Part shown: positions 24,940-35,984 of the stretch, piece after piece
Numbering within the stretch: the first letter of the stretch is position 1
Layout: the number at the start of each line of letters is the position of its first letter
Source of the DNA: Carallia brachiata
Taxonomy: Eukaryota; Streptophyta; Magnoliopsida; Malpighiales; Rhizophoraceae
Direction of reading: 5' to 3'
NCBI GenBank assembly: GCA_021464245.1
Contig: JADCRB010000068.1
Span: 6,868,134-6,932,133 of the forward strand
DNA: 64,000 nucleotides
Made by a program: the position numbers and the translations under genes
The notes under the pieces: model-generated
The model's input: the letters and a program-made list of their open reading frames with translations, nothing else
What the model was told of the DNA's origin: nothing
Databases searched by the model: none

Positions 24940-25740
24940 TCAGGTTCATTAATCAACCGCAGGGTTTCGACAGATCACACGAGATGATAACTCCCAGTGT
25001 GAAAGAAGAGGCATTGGGGCTGGCATTACTTTGGGAAGCAAAAATGAGATCAGAAGCCAAGAATTCAACGGAGGTTTTGGATTGCTCTTCTTGGCTGTGT
25101 ATGGATTGGCCCTCATTTCAAAAGTGACCATTTTTTGGACTTATAGGGATAGTCCTTGAGCACAAACAGGCTGCCGAAATATGCCAGGCCCTTGGTTTGG
25201 TTGATGTCCCTGCAGGTAAATTTTCTGTTGTTGCTCATTAGCTTATGATTCTTTTTTAAACAAAATCCTTGGTTCTTATGTCAGAAGTAACTGCCATAAA
25301 GCCATAATGAGTAATCCTGAATCCAGAGTTTTTGACTGATTACATTGTAAGTTGTCTTGCTGTGTTGGAAAAGCACTGCGGTGATCAACCACAGCTGCAA
25401 CGCAATTGAAAGCGTCCCGGGTCAAGCAGTTTGGCAGACCCCAGACAACGCCATGCCTAGCTGCTGCTTATTGCAATTGTAAATGAAGCCATCAGCATCA
25501 AATTCCTGACATCAGTTTTTCTGCTGTGACAAAAAACAGTCCCTTGTATAGCTGACAAAGTCCTCAGACAGAGATCCTTTGTTTTATTCCTAGTCCAGCG
25601 AAGGACATGTTCCTGCATACTTTGTATGGATGGCTATCAACCTCCATATTTTGGAATGATACAACAGTAAAACCTCTTGCAATGTTATGACCTTGAACTT
25701 GGATTGTTATTTCCAAACTGATATTATATCATTTCTGGAA
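24940..25740 (+). pseudogene. FRIGIDA-like gene, duplicated 3' fragment
   Basis: Remnant of the C-terminal part of a FRIGIDA-family protein; intact members are plant nuclear proteins related to the flowering regulator FRI. It reads SVKEEALGLALLWEAKMRSE, then after frame changes IVLEHKQAAEICQALGLVDV up to a splice-like CAGGTAAAT (about 25212). A further exon-like piece with EKHCGDQPQL begins near 25345. The whole block is paralogous to 30930-31560, in the same order. Frameshifts and stops rule out function. The rest of this gene copy is absent upstream. Confidence 0.75.
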
Positions 25741-26394
25741 ATTTCATGAAAAGGGAGATTCTTAAATATTATTTTGAATTAATTTCAAATTAAAGAGATA
25801 AAATATCATATTATTCTCATATAACCATGTATTACAAAAGGTAGTTGATATAACAAAATTTAATAGAATGAATAATGCAAATCTATTTTTACTCTTATAA
25901 TCATATCTATTCTTTTGTTTGGTAGCGAGAAGATTCGTCCATAGAATGTGCAAGCGCAGAGCAAGATTTTTCATTCATGAATTTTTCTTGCTTTGACAAT
26001 TATTTTATTCTCGGGTCAACTTATGTGTCAACTAAAAACAAAAACAAAGGTTTTTTAGAAAGACCTTAAAAATGGATCGGCATGTGTGATCATGAATTAT
26101 TATTTGATTTGGTAGTCACTCAAACATTTGAAAACGCATAATTAGAACACTCTTAATTAAATTTTGGAGCCTATCTTGCGTTTAGTAAATTGCAAGATGT
26201 CATTTATTATAAAATTTTCTACTTCTCATTCGATTTGTGCATTTTTTTTTTCCCAATAAACCACTCAAAATTCATTTAATTAGATGCCGATTAGCTCGAG
26301 TATGCCTCGGAAAAAATAAATTCGACCCGAAATTAAAACCCTGCCCAACATGATTAAAAACTAGGCATGTTTTTGTTTTGTATTTTTTGGAAAA
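25741..26394. other. Spacer between duplicated gene fragments
   Basis: AT-rich sequence with no coding pattern. Confidence 0.5.
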
Positions 26395-26455
26395 TTGTCT
26401 TGGAAGTTGGAACAAATACCAATACCTCAAAGTTTCACTTCGCTTTTATTCTCTC

Positions 26456-26493
<38 letters not shown>

Positions 26494-27099
26494 CCTTGTT
26501 ATATACAGATACAAGAAATAAGTGAGATTCATTTGTTTGCTGTTGTCGGCTTGTCGGCCTTCTATTTGCAAATTTCCAAGTTTGGTATGGTAAGTAGTAT
26601 ACTATTGTTAGGCTCAATCGATTTTTTTTTTTGGTTGTTCTATGTAACATGTACTTGGAATGCCGAGTTTAGGAACCCCTTTTGGTGTTTTATTACATTC
26701 TCTAAGCCATGCAAGCGAATTTTGTACTTTTGATGTCTGAGAAGTGTAATTATGATATGAGTATGAAACTGTAATAGCAGGTCTTTCTGTCTTCTGGCAA
26801 ATGTAATTATTTGTAAAGCTTCATCTTTTTGAGTTGGAATTATTGTTCTTTGGCTCATATCTTTGATGGAAGATTTATTGTTGAAGTTTTTTGTGGGGCA
26901 CTTTGTTGTTTTAAATGATTCTGGTATATGGTTTTTCTTTTTTTACCTGTGATATGGCTGTCAGGTTTCAGATTTAGGACTAGTGTTGTTGCTTGATTAC
27001 TTGTAAGTGTAAAAAGTCCAGTGCTTTGATTCTCTATCTGTTTCCATTTTGAATCTCTTTGTGCTGTTTGGGTAAAGAAAAGAAAAGGAGGAGCCATCC
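26395..27099 (+). promoter_or_regulatory. Probable 5' leader and leader intron of the DUF3444/FRIGIDA pseudogene
   Basis: A pyrimidine-rich leader with a CT microsatellite is followed by a donor-like GGTAAGTAG (about 26589) and T-rich intron-like sequence reaching the start codon at 27100. CT arrays in 5' leaders are common in plants. The exact acceptor and the transcription start were not identified. A 112-codon open frame spanning the CT array is a low-complexity artefact. Confidence 0.4.
26461..26488. repeat. (CT)n microsatellite
   Basis: A pure CT array of 14 units in the probable leader, extended upstream by an imperfect CT-rich stretch. Confidence 0.85.
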
Positions 27100-28036
27100 A
27101 TGTCGGAGAAGTTTGATAAAGAGTCCAAAGTGTATGGTGCATCCAAGGCGAATTCAAATGAAGAACAGGAAATCTATTAATTTCCTAGTGCAGATTTTAG
27201 CGACTTTGATAAAGATAAGGATGAAAGTTGTTTTGCTGTGAATCAATTATGGGCTGCTTATGACAATTTTGATGGCATGCCAAGGTTCTATGCTTTGATC
27301 AAGAAGGTACACTCGCCTGGGTTCAGGCTACAGATAACTTGGTTGGAAGCCAGTCCTGAAAACAAAGATGAGCAAAATTGGTGTAATGTAAAATTGCCTG
27401 TATCTTGTGGATAGTTTGAAGAAGGGGAGACTAAATATATACTGAAGACCACCTAATCATCTCTCATAGGATACATTATAAAAGTGGTGTAAGCAAAGGC
27501 ACTTACTTTGTATATCCTAAGACGGTGAAATTTGGGCTCTCTTTAAGGATTGGGAAATAAGATGGACTTCCAAACTTGAAAAGCGTAGGCCTCCTTATCA
27601 ATATGACATTGTGGAGATTGTGACAGATTTTTCGAAAGATACTGGCTTTGAAATTGCCTACATGAGTAAAGTGGGAGGATTCATTAGCATTTTTGTGCGA
27701 GTTGTTTCTAATGAAGTTTGCTCTTTTTGCATGCCTTTGAGTGAACTGTTCAGATTTTCTCATCAGATCCCTTATTATAGAATGACTGGTAAGGAAGGAG
27801 TAGGTGTCCCTGCAGGGTCCTTTGAACTTGATACTGCCTCTCTTACTAGAAATCTGGGTAATTCGGGTGAACCTGCTGACATGAACATACAACATATGGG
27901 CAGTGAAATAAGTTGTTCGGACTCTAAATCAATGAAAAATGAAGTGAAGGCCACCATGACCTCTAAAAAGATTAGCACGCCGAAGAGGGATGACAGTAAC
28001 CCTGGAAAGGGACCTCAGTACTTGGAAGGTCTCTAG
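27100..28036 (+). pseudogene. First DUF3444 unit of the composite gene
   Basis: It begins with an ATG and reads into the DUF3444 signature after a frame change near 27175: CFAVNQLWAAYDNFDGMPRF, then KVHSPGFRLQITWLEASPEN and PVSCG, stopping at a TAG near 27412. The second half is open at 27611-28036 (DIVEIVTDFS, GGFISIF, GVPAGSFELD). DUF3444 is a plant domain usually found at the C-terminus of DnaJ-type proteins; its biochemical role is unknown. No J domain is visible upstream. The unit parallels 28214-29200, so it arose by internal duplication. At least two frame breaks and one stop make it non-functional. Confidence 0.8.
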
Positions 28037-28213
28037 GAGAATTTAGTTGCGCCCACAAGAATGATGCTCTAGTTTATGAACATCAAGGTGACATAATTAA
28101 TGGTAACAGAGTTGTGAGCCCTAGCAACCTCACTTGTCTAGAAGGAAGTAATCCTTCATCCCAAGCTACCGACAAGATCAACACCCAAAGAATGGAGAAA
28201 GAGTGAACTTGTC

Positions 28214-29200
28214 GTGGAGTCCTTAAGCATGTCTAATAAATGTGATGAAGGGGCCATAGTTTATGGTGCATCCAAGTCGAATTCAAATGAAGAACAAGGG
28301 ATCATTAATTGTCCTCATCCAAATTTTAGCAACTTTGAGAACGTTAAGGCTAGAAACTGCTTTGTTGTTAATCAAGTATGGGCTATTTATGATTCAGCAA
28401 ATAGCATGCCAAGGTTCTATGCTTGGATTAAGAGAGTAAATTCACATGGGTTCAAGCTACAGATCACTTGGTTGGAAGCTAGTCTAGAAGACAAAGATGA
28501 GAAAGATTGGTGTGATGGGGAGTTGCCCATATCTTGTGAAAAGTTTGAACAAGGGGAGACTGAATATGCCAAAGACCCCTTAATACTCTCTGATTAGATA
28601 CATCACATAAGTGGACTTGGTAGACGCACTTATTTTATATATCCTAAGAAGGGCGAAACTTGGGCTCTCTTTAAGAATTGGGATATGAGATGGAGTTCCA
28701 AACCTGAAAAACATAGGCCTCCTTACCAATTTGAAATTGTTGAGGTTTTTACTGATTTTTTGAAGGGTAATGGCATTGAGGTTGCTTATTTGAAAAAAGT
28801 GAGAGGATTTATCAGCATCTTTAAGCAAACTACTTTTGATGGAATTCACACATTTTGCACACTACCGAATGAACTGTTTAAATTATCTCGTCGGATTCCT
28901 TCATTTAGAATAACTGGTGATGAAGGAATAGGTATTCCTACAGGGTCTTTTGAGCTTGATCCTGATTCTTTGCCTAGCGAATTGTTTAACTGGGGTGAAC
29001 TTGGTTATAAGAGCATGAAAAATATGGACATTGAAATAAGTTATTTGGAGTCTAAATCGAAGACAAATGAAGTGAAGGCTACTATGAACTCTGAAAAGAT
29101 TTACACACCAAAGAAGAATCAGAGTAGTGCTAAAATAGGGGACTCAATAATTGGTAGATCACTAAGAGAGTTGAATGGCACGCCCAAAAACAACACTTGA
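28214..29200 (+). pseudogene. Second DUF3444 unit of the composite gene
   Basis: A paralogue of the preceding unit with better preserved frames. The first open part (28214-28597) reads NCFVVNQVWAIYDSANSMPR, KLQITWLEASLEDKDEKDW and ELPISCEKFEQGET, then stops. The second (28685-29200) reads FEIVEVFTDFLKGNG, VRGFISIFKQT and GIPTGSFELDPDSLP and ends in a Lys/Ser-rich linker. A stop and frame change near 28594-28680 separate them, at about the same domain position as in the first copy. The linker leads straight to the coiled-coil region. Confidence 0.8.
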
Positions 29201-29812
29201 GTCTTTGGAGACTAGAGGAAGAAAGACGATGGTCGCAAAGTCGTGAAATGCAAAGAAGATCTTGCTAAAGAACTTGAACCAACAAAGGTGGAGCTAAAGT
29301 CAATCAAGAAAAAGTTAAGATTGTATCATAAATGTCTTAAACGAAAAGAAAGGGATTTTGTGTTATTCATATGACAATCAAGGATGAAACAAAAAATCTT
29401 TGTTCGCAGGAGGAGTTACTGAAAGCAATCCAAACATCAATGGAAGAATGCAGTAAGGAGCTCATTGAAATAAAGGAACAACAAAGTTTGGTCAAAATGT
29501 CAATTATGCAATTCTCTAAAGAAATTAAATTAGAAGAGAAAACCTTGATTTGTCATGATGAGCTTGAATAAAAAAAAGCACAATTAGAGTCTATTCAAAG
29601 AACATCTTGCGAACTTTCCAAAGGGCTTGAAGAAAAAGAAAGGCACTTTGATTCATTGAAAATTGCTTCCCTAGTGCGCCTTAAAAAACTCCAGATGAAG
29701 GAGAGGTAGTTTGAGGAATGTGTCAAGGAGTTTGAATTGAAAGAGAAACAATTTGATTCAATAAAAAAATCAGTGGAAGAAACGGCAAAGAGGTGGAGTT
29801 GAAACAAAAACT
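29201..29812 (+). pseudogene. Coiled-coil region of the composite gene
   Basis: Lys/Glu-rich heptad-like sequence: LLKAIQTSMEECSKELIEIK (29371-29571), then KGLEEKERHFDSLK, FEECVKEFELKEKQFDSIKK and SVEE. The repeating pattern of E/KEKxFDSIKK is the kind of coiled coil that precedes the FRIGIDA domain in FRL5-like plant proteins. Several in-frame stops and at least one frameshift (about 29781) are present. I infer it was the linker joining the DUF3444 units to the FRIGIDA domain. Confidence 0.65.
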
Positions 29813-30500
29813 ATTGAACAACTCTCTTCATCTAAGAGTAGTTATTATTCAATATGAAAATTTCACTGCTGATGCTAATTCTATGTCTACGAGTCTTCAA
29901 TGCTGCATTCCAAGCAGTGGTGCAAATCTGCAATTGCTCTTGAATCAACATTTGGTGATGCATGATTTGGTTCTAAATGAAGTTCGTACAGCTATTCAAA
30001 AATCATCAGACCTAGCAAACTTGGTGTTAGATGCTATGCAGGGATTTTATCCTCTAGGTTTAAACTCAAGGAATGTGGAGTTTGAAGTGGATATTACCAA
30101 GAGAAGTTTTAAATGTGGATATTACCAAGAGGAGTTGTATTACGTTGTTAAAGTTACTGTCTAATATCTCACCAATTTTTGGGTCTCAAGTGAGAGGACA
30201 AGTGATGAAGCTAGTAGTTGAATGGAGGTTAAAGATGAGGGCAAAGCCTGAGAACTATTAGGTTTTTGCAACTTTTGGCAACATTTGAACTGGTCTCTGC
30301 CTTCAGTGACGTTGAGCTTCAGGGACTTTTTGATGCTATTAAGCAGTGTGGTCAGGACCTTGAGCTGTGGCAACGCCTTGGGATCATAGATAATTGAGCT
30401 GGTAAGCTTTGACAGAGCACCTTTTCCATAACCTTGTGTTTTTGTATTTCTCTTTATCAATTTCAGTCTCTGATATCTGCTGCATGGAAACTGATTCATC
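29813..30500 (+). pseudogene. FRIGIDA-like domain, first unit
   Basis: Open at the start (29793-30164): LQLLLNQHLVMHDLVLNEVR, IQKSSDLANLVLDAMQGFYP and NSRNVEFEVDI, the conserved opening of the FRIGIDA-like domain. It continues in another frame with LLSNISPIFGSQVRGQVMKL and EWRLKMRAKPENY, then stops. Degraded matches to the rest (LLATFELVSAFSD, LQGLFDAIKQCGQ) follow to about 30410. A small direct duplication of GTGGATATTACCAAGAG at 30087 and 30115 marks the frame break. Confidence 0.75.
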
Positions 30501-30679
30501 GTACGAACTCATACTAGTAGGTTTCCAATTATGAACAAGCCTCTTAGATCTGCTTTGATAACTAAGAATGCACTTTCACGTAATGGTTGTCATATTGTAG
30601 TCTAGGTTGTTGTACTTGTTGTTTGTCACCAATCCAAATTCTTAGTATTAATGTTCATACTTTGCTTGCTTAGGGAGCA

Positions 30680-31600
30680 GGTTACTTGTTTGTTATTCCT
30701 GCAAATCTCCAATCCAATGCCAAATCTACTGAAGAAAATTTGCAACCAGCCCCATTCGAGTGTGTGGGTGAGCTAGCTTTAGCACACAAGGAAGTCTTCA
30801 CCATCCTTAAGTTTTCATCAGACCCAGCAAAGCTTGTTTGCACGTGATGCAAGCATTTCAAAAAAATAAAAATTTAAGCTTTGATGCAAGTTTGTTGAGT
30901 AGCAAGATTCTTCTGTTGGAGCAACTAATACAATATCACTAGATATAAGTCCCAGTTTGAAAAAAGAGGCATTGGGGTTGGCATTGCTTTGGGAAGCCAA
31001 AATGAGACTAGAAACAAAGAATTCAATGGAGGCTTTGGGTTTTTTTGCTCTTCTTGGCTATCTATGGATTGGCATCTCACTTCAAAAAAGACAAAATTTT
31101 CGAACTTATTGGGATTGTCCTAAAGCACAAATAGGCTACTAAAATATGCCAAGCCCTTGGTTTGTTCGATATCCCTGCTAGTAATTTTTTCGATAGTCCT
31201 CGCTTATTGTTTATTTATTTCTTTTTTTCTTTTGAACAAAATCCTTAGTTCTTATTGTAAAATTAATTGCTCTAATCTAGAGTTTTTTGATTGATTACAT
31301 TCTAGATTGTATTGCTGAGTTGGAAAAGCACAAGGGAGGTGACACACAAATCACACCATTTGCAGGCTATATTGATCAGCCACAATTGCATCGTAGGATT
31401 CATCAAACTTCATCTCGCATGGTGCACAACCAAAACATCAAGAGTCAAAACCAATTATAGGGTAATCACAAGTATCCCAAGATGAGCACTTTGGTAGACC
31501 CTACCAGGAAATGCCATGGCTAGCTACTGCTTCCTGTTAACTGTACAGGATGGGCCCATCAGCATCAAATCAATGACTTAGTTTTTTTGACAGACAGATT
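30680..31600 (+). pseudogene. FRIGIDA-like domain, second unit and 3' end
   Basis: Weak similarity to another FRIGIDA-like opening (FECVGELALAHKEVF, FSSDPAKLV) is followed by the conserved block LKKEALGLALLWEAKMRLE and NSMEALGFFALLG at 30957-31060, then by frameshifted sequence. A final exon-like piece (ELEKHKGGDTQITPF, RRIHQTSSRMV) begins near 31310. This block is the paralogue of 24940-25740. The stops show it is not translated as one protein. Confidence 0.7.
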
Positions 31601-31953
31601 TTTCTTTTGTTTATTGGCGCATATTTTGTAGTGGGTAATATAAGTGATAAGCCTCTATATATTTGGATTGTTCACAGAGACACTTTGCTTTATTTTACAA
31701 GGATAGCTACATTGTTAAAGACAAAGGATTTGAATACTGTTAGATTGAAGTAACAACAACAACACCTCTTTTAACGTGGGATTGAGTTTCATTGCGATGT
31801 GATGTTGAACTTGGATTAATATGGTAGAATACATCCTAATGATTGTACAATTTCTTTTTTGTTAGTTGGCTTTTGCTGACTCGAATTGAAGACCCATAAT
31901 CTTGAAACAATCTAACTAAGATAACATTTTAAAAATGATTTAACACTTTGGTA
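31601..31953. other. 3' flank of the composite pseudogene
   Basis: No coding sequence recognised. It probably holds the former 3' UTR. Confidence 0.4.
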
Positions 31954-31974
31954 ATAAGATGATAATAACTTGAT

Positions 31975-32781
31975 TTTTTTTATCAGAAAGGCAAATTTTA
32001 TAAAACTACACAATCAGCAACAAGGCCCCACAAAGTGCAAGCCAGAAACCACATAGTGCAACCTAGAACCCCAACACATACAACCCAAAAAAGAGAGCCC
32101 CAGACCCAAACAAGTTGGGAGCCCAGAGAAGAGACAACCCAACTGGCTTATAGACCTAGCCAAGTAAAAACATAGAGACAACCAAACCCCCACAAACTGC
32201 AGGCAGCAGCGCCCTTGCTCTAGACCAAAGGCCGGTAAGAAAGAACGGCTTTGGCACACAAAGTAAACAAGTGTGGGAAGGCAGCAGCTGGTAAATTGGC
32301 CCCCATCGCCTCAACACGGCCACAGAAAGCCCAAATTGGTCGCACCCAGATGACAACTAACACAAAAATCTCAGTGGCAGCAACTCCACGTCCAAACCCC
32401 AACTCCCTAACACGATGCTTCTACATCCAAATGGAGAACATACAAGGCTACCTGAAGTCAAAAGATGGAAAGTCCCTCGTCCCCACACTCAACCGAATCT
32501 AAACAAGGGGGTGGGGGATACGGCGGTACCCAAGAAACTCAAAATTACACGAACATGAGCAACACCCAAGGCACTGAAAGCCCTTCAAAGGCAACCACGA
32601 GAGCAATAAAAAAAAAGTGAACAGGAACCAAGACCCACCAAAGAGCACTCTACGGCACAACAGCTGAGCAAACAACATGGAAACATTGATCGGCAGAGAC
32701 ACGAAAGTTGTCTGGCGCACGATAGCACAAACAGCGCAGGATAGCATAGCCAAATATTTTTCTTTTTGTAATTGGGAGGGG
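31975..32781 (-). mobile_element. 5'-truncated LINE 3' end with 21-bp target duplication
   Basis: On the minus strand the fragment ends in TTTATAAAATTTGCC and TGATAAAAAAA, a typical plant L1 3' UTR end with a short A tail. It is flanked by 21-bp direct repeats (31954-31974 and 32782-32802) that differ at one base, as expected for target-primed reverse transcription. The insert is GC-richer than its surroundings and has no recognisable RT or RNase H. Open frames on its two strands are UTR artefacts. Confidence 0.8.
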
Positions 32782-32802
32782 ATAAGATAATAATAACTTG
32801 AT

Positions 32803-33649
32803 GATATAGTGTCTATATATACATGTGCACACTATAATTAAAGTCGCACGTAGTGCAGCTTTTTAATTTTTTTTAAGTACAATCTTATTATCTTAAAATT
32901 TATAAGTATTTTCACTCACTTGTAAACTAAGCAAAAAAAATTAGTCTAAATTTCACTAAGGCTCTTTAAGATGACAAAATGTGTGTCAAGCATTATAACT
33001 GCTGTCACCAATTTTTCCATTAAACCCAAAAAATTTGAAAAACATTTCCATTCAAGATTAAACATGGTTGGCTACATTAAAATGTAATCTCAGATAATGC
33101 AATGTCTAGAGAAAAGACAATCAGGTCATATGGCAATACAACCGATCCTTGTTGTCTTTCATATGCAAGCGTGTAATATTTGTCCAAGTGTATCTTCACT
33201 TTTATTCAAGATTAAACATGGTTGGTTAGCTTAATTCTCGTAGAAAAATAAAATTCATTTAAAAATAGCTCAAAAACCAGATTTAAGTATTTCACGAAAA
33301 AAATATTTGAAATTACCTTGAAGTGTACAAGATGTTCGAGTAATCAGTCTTCAAAGTCCAAATATCAATTGATTGGATGAGAAAAATGAAAGAAAGGAAA
33401 AGAATATTATAATAGTAATAGTAAGAGAAGTACTAAAAAAGAGGAGAGAAAGAACACACCATTACAACAACATAGATCTACTCTATTCATTTTAAATTTA
33501 TTGAATAATGTTAAAAACGCACTATTTTAGAGCTAAAAAGTTGTCTTTTAGAGGACATCTCAAAGGTTAGATTTTAAATTTCTATTTTAGAGATCTTTGA
33601 TTCTAATACTGAGAAGGAAGGTTCTAATACTGGGAAGCCTCATAATGAA
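32803..33649. other. Spacer without a recognised gene
   Basis: AT-rich sequence. The word CAAGATTAAACATGGTTGG occurs twice (about 33053 and 33207). Confidence 0.5.
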
Positions 33650-34547
33650 AAAAGAAAATTAAAATGACAAAAAGATTCTTCAAGAAAAAAAAAACAAAAA
33701 AAAAAGAAATACCTATGGAGAACTCTGCACTCAAGTTTGCGAAAGAGGTTGATAAATACCTATGGAGAACTCTGCACTCAAGTCTATGGAAGAGATTGAC
33801 CAACTGGAACGTAGCAACAAAAGAGTTTAGTTTTCTGATCGTGCACAACAGATTGCAGGCCAATCTTCTAATGCTGGTTCTCATCCACCCAATGTTGGTG
33901 ATGCTGGAAGATGAGAAAAAGTCTCTTATAAAGATGCTTTCCCGGCTGCTAACCTAATGAGTGCTGGGTAGGTTGAAGAGTTTTGTAGTATGGATGTTAA
34001 TGAGGATACTATGTTGTCTGATGTTGACGTCGATGCTTGTCTGCGAGATTGCCCTAAAGTTGCATACTCTGCTTCCTAGAAAAAGGTTTAACGTGAGCCA
34101 TGGAAGCGTAATTTAACGTCAAACTGTTAGGAAGGAAACTGGGTTTCACTTACATGGAGCGTCGCTTGAAGCAATTATGGTCCCCAGCTAAGATGTTTGA
34201 ACTCATAGATTTAGGAAATGACTTTTTCCTGGTCAAGTGAGTTTCTGGTTGATTATAAGTATGTACTGAATTGAGGTCCGTGGGTAATCCTTGGTCATTA
34301 TCTTACTATTTGCCGTTGGCAAGCTGACTTTGATCCCTATAAAGCTGGTATTGAACGTATTATGGCTTGAGTTCGTCTACCACAATTACCAGTGGAATAT
34401 TATCATCCAAAGGCTCTATGGATTTTGGGAAACAAGATTGGACAATCTTTAAAAGTAGACCAAACAATAGAGGAGGTCTCAAAAGGGAAGTATGCTTGGC
34501 TTTGTATTGAGATTGACCTGTCTCAACCATTGATTACATAATACGAA
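33650..34547 (+). pseudogene. LINE ORF1 fragment (DUF4283 type), 3'-truncated
   Basis: Plus-strand remnant of an L1-type ORF1 protein, which binds the element's RNA. After a degraded N-terminal part it reads GPWVILGHYLTICRWQADFD, VRLPQLPVEYYHPKALWILG and KYAWLCIEIDLSQPLIT, the conserved DUF4283 region, then stops abruptly at the junction with an opposite-strand LINE. Several stops interrupt it. A 48-bp tandem duplication lies near its start (33709-33805). Confidence 0.75.
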
Positions 34548-35984
34548 TTGGGGGGAGGCTCCCACCACAATATGGGAATCAATATGATGATCAAACATAG
34601 ATTGGAGGTCAACCTGAAAACCATCTTGCCAGAGAAGAGCTAGCCCACCCCCACTACGTCTACCCATTCCATGACAGTCAACAAAAACACCATTTGAAAA
34701 ATGCAACGGAGCTTTGATTTTGTTCATCTATGTGCTTTAAGTCTGGTTTCCATAAAAAAAACCAAGCTACGGACTTGAAGCTCAAGAAATTTTTTTAATC
34801 TTTTTACTGCACGTGGCGTCCCTAGACCATGGCAGTTCCAACATAAGGTTTTCATGGCATTCGGCAGGGCTACACTGCAGCCTCTGCCGCTTGTAAAATG
34901 GTGTCATCTTGTTACAGGGGTGGAGAAGAATGTTTGCTCTTTTTAGAATTATGAGGATTTGTATCCATATTATCAAAGCTATTAGACGCAAAGTGTTTCC
35001 TTTTACTAGCAAGAGCCACATATTTCCCAGGATCCAAAACTCCATTCCCTCTTGTTTGTTGTTTAGTGCTTGCACCAGAGATATTAGGCATGGCAGACTT
35101 ATGAGAAGAAGAACAATGTTGCACAAGGTGAGAAGCAGATACACCATCATACTCCAAACCGGGTTCTGGGACCCAAGAAGATCCGCCAGAACCCATTGAT
35201 GTGGCAGATGTGTTAATCCTAGTCAGCACACGCTCAGGGATTTGGGAGTTGGTGTTGGCTTTGCTTTTTTTTTTTTGGAGAGACTATGTTCAGATTTTTT
35301 GCTGGAACATTTTCCAAGTTGAAAAGATAGAGTTTGATTAGACATAGGATTCTAGAGTCCCTTATCTGGCAATAGAATTTCTATATTTGCCAAACTGTTA
35401 TCCTTTTGAAATTGACTTTGACTGAGATCCAAAAACTGCTTGTGATTATTTTTGAAATCTTGAATTTGAAAAGGATCTTCCGTTATAGCTTGATTCTGTG
35501 AAACATGATCTTTGATTTGTACCTGAAAAATCTTATCTAGATTAGAAGTCACCACTTCATCTACAATTTCCGGGACCAACATTGGAGACTGTTGAAGGTC
35601 TTGGCCCCCAGTCAGTGATGACGTCGGTGACAAATTCTTGTCGGCATCAAAAGAATTACCACCTTTTGTACTCCTGGAAAATGACGGATGTGATGTAGAA
35701 AAACCTCTTATCACGAGAACAATGCTGGCTTTAATCACAACCCTTTTGATGGGGGAAGCTCGTAGGTCAGCATTGTAGGTGAAAGCATGTACTGGAGTAG
35801 GAGAATTTTTATCGTTGGCATCAGCAAAAAACTCACACTCCTTGCCAGTATGCTCTAGGCATCCACAGAAATAACAAAAATTAGGCAATTTTTCATAACG
35901 AAAATTAATCCATATTGTATCACGATTATGTTGCTTCACTTTGAAGCCCTTGAGAAGTGGATTTCTCACATCAAAATTAATTCA
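34548..35984 (-). pseudogene. LINE fragment: ORF1 zinc knuckle and start of endonuclease
   Basis: Read on the minus strand. ORF1 C-terminal part at 35352-35969 has the zinc knuckle FCYFCGCLEHTGKEC (CX2CX4HX4C) after NFRYEKLPN and then a Ser-rich tail. The endonuclease start follows at about 34860 (TLCWNCHGLGTPRAVKRLKK, VFFMETRLK), with GMGRRSGGGLALLWQDG at about 34650. It ends near 34548 where a plus-strand LINE piece begins. Its 5' end abuts repeat R2 copy D. The ORF1 type differs from that of the neighbouring piece, so these are two different LINEs. Confidence 0.8.

Noticed and set aside
26395..26733. Plus-strand open frame of 112 codons
   Set aside because: It reads through the CT microsatellite and intron-like sequence of a probable leader; no start context or homology.
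32014..32832. Several open frames on both strands
   Set aside because: They lie in a LINE 3' UTR whose GC content makes open frames by chance; they overlap each other.
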